Of a stretch of 64,000 nucleotides of DNA, positions 47,723 to 57,229 are shown piece by piece. Source of the DNA: Mucor racemosus (Eukaryota > Mucoromycota > Mucoromycetes > Mucorales > Mucoraceae). Positions within the stretch are counted from its first letter, which is position 1. Each line of letters opens with the position of its first letter. The notes beneath the pieces were generated by a model. The model was not told where the DNA came from. It made no database searches and saw only the letters and a list, made by a program, of their open reading frames with translations. The stretch lies in contig JAPEHQ010000007.1 of NCBI GenBank assembly GCA_027405735.1, positions 1,699,001-1,763,000 of the forward strand, written 5' to 3'. A program made the translations under genes and the position numbers.

Positions 47723-49109
47723 GTACATGGTTAAATATCAGAAAAGTTTTAAAAAACGCTTTTTTATTTAAAACTGTCGTATATTCTCAGGTTTGATGAA
47801 TAATAATAATACTTAAAAAAGAATACAGTTAAAAGATAATACAATTAAAAGAGAATAAGTAATGAATCAGTTCTTCAACTGCATAATAAAAACAAAATAT
47901 TGTTTATTTAGATATAAAAGTATGGCCTTTTATATTGATTTGACATTGAGATCCTGAGATGTAATTTAAGAATTCAATAAGGCACTATTGAACCATTAGA
48001 TCTGTCTGATAGTAATCTATAGGTTGAAACAAATCAATCATAATCTAACAGTGCTTACAGAGCTTGTGAGTTTCCTTGTTTCGATGCTGCGCTAAATATG
48101 CTTTGATATTGACGTGATAGCTACTTGATTGATTAACCACTGGGATGAAGTAATGTGGTGTTATAATTGAGATCCAAGCGTTACTGGTAATTACTGGATA
48201 CAAACTAACTTAGTAAGCTAGGAGTTTCTTATATTCGGTATCAAGTCTTTTTTGCATTTCAATACATGTCGTAGTCAATAGATTATAAGATGTATTTGCA
48301 GTGGAACTACATACTAAAAACGCTTTGTTATATCAAAAGATACTAATATAGAAATACTCTGCTAAAAGATACATTTTATTAATTCATTGATGCTTCGTAT
48401 TTATATGTTTTCTAAATGGTTATATGATTATCAATATTATTAATGAATTGCCGGGTATTGAGGTACTTGATATGATTTGGGAACAAATCATATACAATGG
48501 AATCTGTGGAATTGGGAATCTGTGATTGTATCATTTGAATAAGATGTAGGATTGCTTATGTTTCATTGCTACGAATTGTTCCTGAATGTTCCTGATAGTC
48601 GCTGTTAATGCTAGTGGTTATGTATGACATTTAGTATGAGTTACTAAATGTCATGCCATGTTGGATTTCAATAGTTGTTCCTGGATTTCTACATCTGGGT
48701 AAACTTATGATATATCACGGTGAATATATCCTTGGAATATAAAACCAAAAAGAGAGAAACAACACGCGTAGAAAAGAATTTTTAAGGCTTTACATTATTT
48801 AGCGTAATTAAAAACCTGCTAAATTGCTCATGTCAGCCAATGTAAAAGCAGCATTACAGCATGAACCATAAACTAAACAAAATAGTAGGCAACATCTGTT
48901 ATTATAGAAACATGTATTTTTCTACCAGAAAAACCGTCTGTCATATCATACATTTACTAAAAAATTCGAAAAACGATCCCGTAGAGCGACGCCGTAATTG
49001 AGTATAGCAAGATAGCACAATTGAACGGCTAAGTCTCTTATACTATGGTATATCTAAGTTTTAGATAAAAAAGCGTTTTTTTTAACTTTTATTACATTTA
49101 ACCACATAT
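47723..49109. repeat. Spacer between inverted-repeat arms
   Basis: About 1.4 kb mosaic. 47.77-48.29 kb matches the block at 19.95-20.44 kb (opposite strand) and 30.77-31.02 kb. 48.31-48.72 kb matches 45.15-45.52 kb inverted. 48.73-49.01 kb matches the 18.2-18.45 and 23.37-23.6 kb block inverted. No coding frame. A perfect 13-bp hairpin lies at 48624-48654. Confidence 0.65.
48624..48654. repeat. 13-bp perfect hairpin insertion
   Basis: ATGACATTTAGTA (48624-48636), 5-base loop, TACTAAATGTCAT (48642-48654). The related copy near 45,220 lacks this hairpin, so it is a small palindromic insertion or snap-back duplication within the block. Confidence 0.8.
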
Positions 49110-49176
49110 GGTCTGAAAATTCAGTTTTTGTAGCGGACATTTTCGGGGGCTCATTTTATCCTTACCAACCCTCATG

Positions 49177-49188
49177 ATTTTCATCAAA
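49177..49188 (+). repeat. Target-site duplication, 5' side of LINE
   Basis: ATTTTCATCAAA, repeated at 54627-54638 directly after the poly(A) tail (first A ambiguous with the tail, so 11-12 bp). The left arm of the inverted repeat contains the single-copy empty site at about 47,644-47,655 (opposite strand). Confidence 0.93.
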
Positions 49189-49189
49189 C

Positions 49190-50593
49190 ATGGCTCTTTC
49201 CGCTAACCAAACATTGCCTAAAGGAGGGAATCTGATTGGTGGAAACACCACGGATTCTCGACATAATCCAAACAAACAGAAAGATCCACTGCGCACATAT
49301 GCACAGATTCTTAATTCTCAACAAGCAAGAGATGTCTTTGACATGGAAAAGAAAAGCTCTGAGGAACTTGGACAACTCACGGAAGGTGGACAACTTTTTC
49401 TTCAGGCTCGTGATAAGAACTCAATTGTGATTGCCACCAAGCAATTTCTCGGCTCAGAGGTCAACTTCAAGGACCTCAGTTTAGCACTTAGGGAACAGTT
49501 TCCTGCCGCACTCGGTCTTCGTATTCGTAATGCTACAAAGGATTCCAAATATTTTGAAATCAACTTTCGGTCTGAGGAGGCTAGAGAAGAAGCATTAAAG
49601 AAGGATTTTTTCTACAAGGACAATAGAGTCACAATTAGTCGTACCTTTCCTAAAGATACCACCATCGTCCGGGTTAGCGTTCATAATCTTCCTCACGAGG
49701 ACGAGTCAATCTTGAAGCCTCGCATGAAAGCTATCTTTGCTGAATTTGGTGAAATCTTGGAAATGGGTCTGAACTATACTGTTCACGGACACTTCTTTAC
49801 TGGGAGAGGATTTGTCACTTTGAATTTGCTTCCAGGCAAACAATACAAGCCTCTGAGTCCTCAACTTTCCTCTTGGGAGGAGGGTGAAATGTTGAAACTC
49901 ACATATACCGGCATGAAGCCTATTTGTAGTCGCTGTCATGTCATTGACCATGTTTTTGGTAACTGTCCTAAAATGATAAAGCATCAGGTCAAGAGTTGTT
50001 ACATTTGTAGCTCTGCCGATCATTTGCAAGCTAAATGTCCTAAAGCCTGGTGGAATCAAAACAAGCAAGCTCGAAAGGGTCAGCAACATGCATCAGCAAA
50101 CCAATCAGCACCTGCAGCCAAGGCCGTTGTAGTTCCTAACGCTCCTGCCGCTGAGACTATCGAGTTAGCTCCTGTGTCAGAACAAATTAACGTCGCACCG
50201 GATAATGCACCCTCTCCCGTCACACAAACAGAGGTTGCCCAAGTACAAAAGAGACTGGATGCTACAAAAGCAGTAATGGTTCCTGAAATCAGGGAGGAAG
50301 AATTGGATGCGTCGGACTTTGAGGACGATGATATGGAATTTAACGAGGAAGAGTTGGCATGCATTGATGTTAATATGGAGGACGCTGCAAAGGAGGCTGA
50401 TGTCAAGGCCATTCCTATCGATGAAGTTGTCATGCAAATGAGGCTTCGGGCAAAATTGCAACAACGTCGTGAAGCTCGGAAGGCAAAGAAACCCAAGGTG
50501 AAGGAACAACTAGGTGCATCATTGCTCAAACCTAGATCTGGTGGATCTTCTGTGGAGAAGAAGAAGTCTACCACCAAGCACAACACCAAATAG
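49190..50593 (+). CDS. LINE ORF1 protein with two CCHC zinc knuckles
   Basis: 467 codons. The N-terminal region is polar. Residues ~155-225 (TTIVRVSVHNLP to GRGFVTLNL) have the alternation expected of an RRM-like fold, as in other ORF1 proteins. Two CCHC knuckles follow: C246, C249, H254, C259 and C270, C273, H278, C283, each C-x2-C-x4-H-x4-C. The C-terminal third is Ala/Pro-rich, then acidic, and ends very basic (RQRREARKAKKPK-like). ORF1 proteins bind the element RNA and form the ribonucleoprotein used for reverse transcription. The start codon is the second base of the element. An in-frame upstream extension is impossible within the element. Confidence 0.9.
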   Translation: MALSANQTLPKGGNLIGGNTTDSRHNPNKQKDPLRTYAQILNSQQARDVFDMEKKSSEELGQLTEGGQLFLQARDKNSIVIATKQFLGSEVNFKDLSLALREQFPAALGLRIRNATKDSKYFEINFRSEEAREEALKKDFFYKDNRVTISRTFPKDTTIVRVSVHNLPHEDESILKPRMKAIFAEFGEILEMGLNYTVHGHFFTGRGFVTLNLLPGKQYKPLSPQLSSWEEGEMLKLTYTGMKPICSRCHVIDHVFGNCPKMIKHQVKSCYICSSADHLQAKCPKAWWNQNKQARKGQQHASANQSAPAAKAVVVPNAPAAETIELAPVSEQINVAPDNAPSPVTQTEVAQVQKRLDATKAVMVPEIREEELDASDFEDDDMEFNEEELACIDVNMEDAAKEADVKAIPIDEVVMQMRLRAKLQQRREARKAKKPKVKEQLGASLLKPRSGGSSVEKKKSTTKHNTK

Positions 50594-50598
50594 TTATT

Positions 50599-53500
50599 AT
50601 GAGTAATCATAATAACTATAGTAAATCCTTAAATATTAAATTTGGGTCACTTAATTGTCGATATCTGCTCAAACTAAATAATCCTCAATTAGCTGATTCC
50701 TTTATTCGGTATTTAAGGTCGCAAAAATGTGACATTTTTGCGTTCCAAGAAACCAATATACCCTCACTCAACTTTTCAGATCGAACATCAATGCTTGATC
50801 TCAAATTTCAATGTAAAGAAAGCATCTGGACGTCGAAATGTGGATTGCTCAACTTCAATAACAATATTCACATGAAGATGATTCATAAATCCGACGACGG
50901 ACGTTTTATTCTAGCCAAATTGACAGTGCCTTCAGAACCAAATTTATTACCACTTTACGTACTTAGTATCTATGCTCCTGCTGATACTGTTCCTAACAAG
51001 ACAGCCTTTTACAACAACCTAATGGCTTACCTCAAGTCCCTCCACGACTACTCTGACATTTTAGACAGGTTGATTCTTGCTGGTGATTTTAATTTTCAAT
51101 ATGATCTGCGACTTCCCGGCAACTTTCGCTATAAACAACCTACCTCATTTGTTCGATTTACCGACACATTTTTGCATGACTGCAACAACAACAACTATAG
51201 CGATCCATTCTTCGAAACCCTACCAACATTTAGACGTGGTCCAGCTATCAAAACTCTTGACTACATCATGGTTGGGCGACAGCTGAAAGATCTATACTTC
51301 AACAACAACATTGAATACATCCCTAACGAGTGGACAGATCATGCTTTGATGACAGTTAATTTTAAGATTCAACTGACTAACACTGGTAAAGGCCTATGGC
51401 GAGCGAATCCAAATCTAGTCCACCATAAATCTTATGTCAAGAAAATCAATTCGGGTATTAGTCATTTCATGCAAAACATACTCTCTCAATCTTCAGATAG
51501 CAATCAAGTCAAGTGGGATCGATTGAAAGGATATGTCAAGAAACTGACCAAGTGCTATTGTAGTAATCGCTCATCTTGGAGAAAAGATCGCCTCAGGGAG
51601 CTTCAAAGTTCAAGAAATCTGCTGATCAGAACCTACAAGAATGATCAACAATCTCTTCAGAACGAACTACCTCAGGTGGAACATGCCATTGCTCGCATAC
51701 AACATGAACTGAATCAACACGCAACACTGCAAGCCGGGAAACGATGGCTGGTACACAATGAAAACTCGGTTGGGTTTCTCAAGCGTACTGGTGAACGGCG
51801 TTTAGCACAACGTTACTTTGTTCACATTACCCACCCACAGTCTGGGGTCACCTGTAGTAGCACGACGGCCAAGTTGGACGCAGTCCATTCCTATTACAAT
51901 GTGTTATATTCACCTGAACCGACTCACCAATATTCTATGAACAAGATTCTTGCTCATATTCAGACGACTATCACTGCTGAGGATGCCGACACCATCGTCT
52001 CGGACATCGATCTTGATGATATCCTAATCTCATCTAAACGTTGCCCTAAGGTCAGTAGTCCTGGCAAGGACGGATTACCATATCCAATCCTTCGTCTCAT
52101 CCTGACTCATCCTGAATGCAAGACTCTGGTTACCTCTGTGTATAATGATGCTATTCACCTGGGTATATTTCCAAAGTCTTGGCAGGAGACTTGTATCGTG
52201 CTTCTTCCCAAGAAAGGAGATGCAACTGACTTGGCTAACTGGCGTCCCATCTCGTTGATTAACACTGACTGTAAGGTATTCACCCGTATCCTCAACTCTC
52301 GAGTGATTGACGCTGCCAATAAGATGATTACGCAATTTCAAGCCGGCTTCATGCCTACTCGATTCATTGGTGATCATGGACTCGCACTGCGCATTCTGAT
52401 GGAGGATGCTAAGATACATAATACTGGCTCGGTTGGCGTCGCCATTGATAGTGCTAAGGCCTACGATTATGTGAATGAAACTTACCTATGCAAGGTACTG
52501 ACTAAATTTGGTTTCCCACCCAAATTCATCCAGTGTATAAGTAATTTGTTTTTCAAGAACCAAATTGTCGTCAATATGAATGGTTTTATGTCTGATTCCG
52601 TAGCCCAGAAGCGTGGTCTTCGACAAGGAGACTCTATCTCGCCGGTACTATTCAACTTTGCTTTAGAACCCCTGCTGCTGGCCATACTCCAAGATCGTAA
52701 TATTCAAGGATATGCTCTCCAAACGCAGTCTATCAGGAAGATCCCCTCTGTACAAGTCTCAGCACCCTCTCCTATCAAACTGTTGGCCTATGCCGATGAC
52801 CTTTTAGTTATCGTTAGGAATCGGACTGAACTACAAGCAATCCAAGATCATCTTACTTGTTATGGTCGAGCATCCAATGCTCGTGTCAACTACCATAAAA
52901 CGGTGGCATTTCCCCTCTCTGGATTGAAGTCTCGCGTGCCGCCTGATTTGTTGCATCTCACACAAAGATTGCGATTTCGATGGTTTGACTCCTCCAGTCC
53001 TTCGTACATCAAATATCTAGGTTATCCTATCTGGTTTAGCATTCCTCAACGTGAAGTCTTTTCTCAAGAAACCATCCTCAGCTTGCAAACATCTCTTGAT
53101 AAACATATGACACGCTCCGTTTCTGTTTATGGTCGTGCTCGTATGGTGAACTCTCTGTTTCTTTCTAGGTTTTGGCACTTTTTGCGAATTACAGTCTTAC
53201 CTGTTAGTTTTGTCGAGAAGTTGTCTTCCTTGGTTTACCAATTCGTGTGCTACAAGATTTTTCCCCCCATGAAGAAGGCAGTTATCTACTCTCCTCTGGA
53301 TCAGGGTGGCCTTGCGGTTCTTGATATTACAGTTCAACAACATATATTGCAGCAACGGTATGTTCGCGCGCTGCTCCTGGATAATGGGGATTCTCAACCG
53401 ATTCCTAATTTCCTGATGCAGTCGCTGTCCACGTTCATACAAGTGAGCTATGGGGCTTCCCACCCTCAACTGCCATTATTGTTCCATCAGTATCGCTCCA

Positions 53501-54498
53501 ACTCATCATTGTCGGGTCTCCACTGTTTGCTTCCTCTGCTTCGGTCGATTGACGCCTTCTCTGTCCACGCCTCTTGGGACAGTTGTCATTTGAATTATGA
53601 AACACTACTACTTTTGCCATTTACTGAATTGTGTCAACAGGATAATACTGAACCTTGCATTACTCAGGGTAAAAAACTCAGTAAACTACCTGTGCAGAAC
53701 TTCTTGGAGCCTAGTCGTTTGCATGACTCTCTCGTATTTACAACAAGATCCCGATGCCGTAATATTAGCATCTTGACCAAGATTATCAGCGCATTTCGTT
53801 CAGACCACCTGAAGTTTCACTCATCCTTCCAAGTGCATCTACAGACTCCTTCTGGTCCACTGCCACAAGATCTACCTGCAGTTGATGTTGATTTTTCGCC
53901 GTACCTCTGTCACAAGCTAAACTATCAAGGTGTTCCAGTCCTGTCCATGACCAATACCCAGCTCCGTGCTATGTACATGAGGGATCAGCCTCCAATTTCT
54001 CGACCTCAAGTTGCCCTCGAACAACTCCACATGGCCTCTTTTCTTCACACGAAAATGCCTAGTGCGGCTCGTAATCTCTGGTTTCGGCTAATCCACAACA
54101 AAGTGTCCGCCAAGGCCAATACAGCACATATTCTTCGCCTCCCTGATGACTTATGTATCAACTGCGGGTTACGGGAAACCACCACCCATTTTCTTTTCAC
54201 TTGCCCTTCCATTGAAGAAGTATGGATTAACTACTTTGCTCTGGTATTTGTACCGACAGAACCACTCCGTTTGGGTAGCGTTTATGACAATGTTATGGCT
54301 CTAAATCTCTCCTCTTACCGCCTCTTAGACTCTGACCTAAAAATCACAGTTTTCGAAGCATTCACATGTATCCTGACCGCCATCTGGCGAGCCAAATGGT
54401 TATTCTTTTTTGAATCTGTTGACTCCAGTAACGAATCCATCACGGATCGTGCTATGATCAGTTTGCGACAATTATCCTCGTTAAACATTTGCAATTAA
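50599..54498 (+). CDS. LINE ORF2: endonuclease-reverse transcriptase
   Basis: 1299 codons, no interruptions. Endonuclease (1-~255): SLNCR near the start, FQET with E51, IYAP, GDFN with D163/N165, TLDYIMV with D221 and the terminal DH at 247-248, all catalytic positions of APE-type nucleases. Reverse transcriptase (~480-760): SSPGKDGLPYPI, NWRPISL, D617 in AIDSAKAYD, RQGDSISPVLF and YADD at 731-734. C-terminal zf-RVT-like C-x2-C-x7-H-x4-C at ~1187-1203 (CINCGL...H..TC). It lies 5 bases after the ORF1 stop in a different frame (TAGTTATTATG), which suggests termination-reinitiation. It nicks chromosomal DNA and copies the element RNA at the nick (target-primed reverse transcription). Confidence 0.95.
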   Translation: MSNHNNYSKSLNIKFGSLNCRYLLKLNNPQLADSFIRYLRSQKCDIFAFQETNIPSLNFSDRTSMLDLKFQCKESIWTSKCGLLNFNNNIHMKMIHKSDDGRFILAKLTVPSEPNLLPLYVLSIYAPADTVPNKTAFYNNLMAYLKSLHDYSDILDRLILAGDFNFQYDLRLPGNFRYKQPTSFVRFTDTFLHDCNNNNYSDPFFETLPTFRRGPAIKTLDYIMVGRQLKDLYFNNNIEYIPNEWTDHALMTVNFKIQLTNTGKGLWRANPNLVHHKSYVKKINSGISHFMQNILSQSSDSNQVKWDRLKGYVKKLTKCYCSNRSSWRKDRLRELQSSRNLLIRTYKNDQQSLQNELPQVEHAIARIQHELNQHATLQAGKRWLVHNENSVGFLKRTGERRLAQRYFVHITHPQSGVTCSSTTAKLDAVHSYYNVLYSPEPTHQYSMNKILAHIQTTITAEDADTIVSDIDLDDILISSKRCPKVSSPGKDGLPYPILRLILTHPECKTLVTSVYNDAIHLGIFPKSWQETCIVLLPKKGDATDLANWRPISLINTDCKVFTRILNSRVIDAANKMITQFQAGFMPTRFIGDHGLALRILMEDAKIHNTGSVGVAIDSAKAYDYVNETYLCKVLTKFGFPPKFIQCISNLFFKNQIVVNMNGFMSDSVAQKRGLRQGDSISPVLFNFALEPLLLAILQDRNIQGYALQTQSIRKIPSVQVSAPSPIKLLAYADDLLVIVRNRTELQAIQDHLTCYGRASNARVNYHKTVAFPLSGLKSRVPPDLLHLTQRLRFRWFDSSSPSYIKYLGYPIWFSIPQREVFSQETILSLQTSLDKHMTRSVSVYGRARMVNSLFLSRFWHFLRITVLPVSFVEKLSSLVYQFVCYKIFPPMKKAVIYSPLDQGGLAVLDITVQQHILQQRYVRALLLDNGDSQPIPNFLMQSLSTFIQVSYGASHPQLPLLFHQYRSNSSLSGLHCLLPLLRSIDAFSVHASWDSCHLNYETLLLLPFTELCQQDNTEPCITQGKKLSKLPVQNFLEPSRLHDSLVFTTRSRCRNISILTKIISAFRSDHLKFHSSFQVHLQTPSGPLPQDLPAVDVDFSPYLCHKLNYQGVPVLSMTNTQLRAMYMRDQPPISRPQVALEQLHMASFLHTKMPSAARNLWFRLIHNKVSAKANTAHILRLPDDLCINCGLRETTTHFLFTCPSIEEVWINYFALVFVPTEPLRLGSVYDNVMALNLSSYRLLDSDLKITVFEAFTCILTAIWRAKWLFFFESVDSSNESITDRAMISLRQLSSLNICN

Positions 54499-54626
54499 TT
54501 TATCTATTTTTTTTTGAGACGGGTCACTTTTGTTTCTCTTTACACCTGCTCTCCTCTTATTATAATTTAATAATTCCTTTTATGAGTTTATTTCAATAAA
54601 CCTTCATACTTACAAACAAAAAAAAA

Positions 54627-54638
54627 ATTTTCATCAAA
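54627..54638 (+). repeat. Target-site duplication, 3' side of LINE
   Basis: Second copy of the 11-12-bp duplication, immediately after the A-tail. From here the sequence continues as the right arm of the inverted repeat. Confidence 0.93.
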
Positions 54639-55214
54639 AAACAGAAAAATCAATTTTTGATACCAAAATCGACGTTTAAATGTACTACATTATGAGAGAA
54701 AATTGTAGCCAGGACTAATACGCATTTTATAAAAGCTTAATATTAAATGTTAAGTAATGAAACTTTGTACTTTTGGCCCAAAAACGGATTTTTGGTTAAA
54801 GGATTTTCATGTAATATTTTACAATAAAAATGTTTATTATTTTTTATTGAGCAAATAGAGCGCTAAATTTTGCATATGTGTATATTTTTTGTTTTTATGA
54901 TTGGTAGAATAATTAACTCTAGATTTGCAAAATCAGAAAAAAAAAATTAAAAAATGTCAAAATTGATGATCTGGACAAGAATAATTTTTGAAATTAATAT
55001 TCCGCTTATAAGCCTTGTAAGTCTTAAAAATAAGAGATTTTATAATACTTGTGAACTTTTTTAAAAATTTACGATGCTGTATCCACTTGATTCAAGATTT
55101 TTACCGTAAATCTTTATACATGTTAATATTATGTGGTAGTTTATTTGATGATAATATAGTTTTATTTTATAATTATTGCGCTAGAGGTGATTTGCATTCA
55201 GTTTTATTCTTACC

Positions 55215-55425
55215 TCCTCTCCAATATCATAATAAACATAAACATAGCCATCACTGGAATCTATTGCCACCTTTTTACCCTTTTTGTCTCAAGTCATTTT
55301 ATTCAATATTTTACCAGAACCAACTTAAGCACTTACAAATGGCTCCTTGGTATTTTCATTCAAATTCCATAAATTAAATTGACTGGTTCCATCTACAGTA
55401 GCATCAAACGTATCATCAGCCCGCC
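55215..55425 (-). pseudogene. Dynein intermediate chain-like WD40 fragment, copy IV
   Basis: Reverse-complement twin of copy III in the right arm, with the same two stops. It is not an independent copy. Confidence 0.65.
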
Positions 55426-57229
55426 TTATGATAAATTTCAATCTAAAATCAGAAACATCTCATTGTCATTGTTATACAGTAAGCTATGAAAAGCTTGATT
55501 TTTAATAATATATAATACAGCAATCAAATAAAGAACAAGATCATACTAATAATAGCATATGGTGAGTATTTAACATCCAAGTAAGTTTGATAAAGTATGC
55601 TTTTAAACCCTTTTAAAAACCCTGAGGCAAACACAACATCTTGGTCCTATAATTTCTATTCATCAAAATGTTGCGATTTTCACTACACAATGAATGCACC
55701 TTTTATCAATCTTGACCTTGATGTACATTGGGTATCAGTTTTTCACTAGTTGTATTTTCTCTAATTCATTGATATTTAGTCATATTGAGTGATGATTTGT
55801 AGCACTGCCAAAAAAGAAGAATGAATACTTTAAGAGTTTTCTGCATATCTAATTATGCGGTTTAGTAGCAATGATTGCATTTAACTATGCATTTTGAGCC
55901 TATAGAAATTAATCAAAATAATTAGTACTTTCCTTCAAAAGTAAGCTTTGCTTTATACATTTACATTCATCCATTCAATAAATGGCATTGCATTTAGTAC
56001 CCGTTAAATCAATTAATCAACTTTATCTTGATTTAATACATTTGACAATTAAATGCCTAAATTACACTTGAGTCACCAGATATCTCTACAAAAAAAATCT
56101 CATACAGGTCGACGAAGCATCACAATTTGTGTCATTTTTTTTGTATTCATAGATCTGAGCTCTCTCTCTCTCAGATCCATAGACCTCTGCATGAACCATA
56201 TCTCTATCTGTTCAATTTAACTGAAATACATTGAACCTCAACGTCGTACTTGATAAAACGCCTTACTTTATTGCTGAGTCAACACAAATAATAATTTAAT
56301 GCTAGTTTAGAATTACCAGTTGATGAGTCAGATAAATTTGAGATTAGACAACCTCTTTTAATAGTAGTTTTGCATACCAACATGAGCTAATAATGGACCG
56401 TTATTATAGATACGCTAATCAAGGATGGTGAGTTACCTCCAATGGACGAACGAGTTGGTTAGCAGTATAAACAAAGTGTTAAAATCAAATATAGCAATTG
56501 AATGAGCAAGAGATGATAAATCATGTAATAAATTAGCATAATTGAATTGTTTCAAGCGTTTTGAACTAAATACGCCTTTACTTTTTTTGACCTTTAAAAA
56601 TTGATTTATTAGTAAAATCAATTAACAAGTAATGATTATGGTGTACTTTTGATAGTCGGTAGTGGTATACAAGACAGTATCTTGTTTTCCTCTTCTTGTT
56701 GGCTGTTGGCCACAATAGAAATATTTTTTTTTAAAAAACTAAATATATTGTTATTATTATCCAAAGATACTAATATAAAAATACTCTGCTAGAAGATGCA
56801 TTTTATTAATTCATTGTTGCTTTATATTTATATGTTTTCTAGATGGTTATATGATTATTAATATTATTAACTAATTGCCGGGTATTGAGGTACTTGATAT
56901 GGTTTGGAAACAAATTATATACAATGGAATTTGTGGAATTGAGAATATTATGTAATTGTATCGTTTGGATAAGATGTAGGATGACTGCCTATGTTTCATA
57001 GTTGACAAGTGTTCCTGAATGTTCCTGATAGTTACTGTTAATGCTAATGGTCATGTTATTATGTTGGATTTTATAGTTGCTCCTGGATTTCTACATCTAG
57101 GTAAATTTCTGATATATCATTGACATAACGCGAAATACGAAAGGTGCGTTTCGTTGGTGATTCATTGATTAAATTTTATTCAAATTGAATGAACATACAT
57201 ACAGGCCTTACGATTAAGTTACTTTCTAG

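Larger units (their letters stand above)
49189..54626 (+). mobile_element. Full-length LINE (APE-type, L1/Tad-like) with two intact ORFs
   Basis: 5,438 bp bounded by an 11-12-bp target-site duplication, with two uninterrupted ORFs separated by 5 bases, a 3' UTR of ~130 bp with an AATAAA word, and an A-tail. The element begins one base before the ORF1 ATG, so there is practically no 5' UTR. Base composition is visibly more GC-rich than the surrounding DNA, in both ORFs. ORF2 has an apurinic-type endonuclease, reverse transcriptase and C-terminal zinc knuckle, but no RNase H domain that I can see. Mucoralean LINE1-like elements with this layout (Grem-LINE1) are known from Mucor; membership here is an inference. 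Confidence 0.94.

Noticed and set aside
50080..50610. 176-codon antisense frame across LINE ORF1
   Set aside because: Antisense shadow of the Ala/Pro/acidic-rich part of ORF1, with Ser/Ala low complexity.
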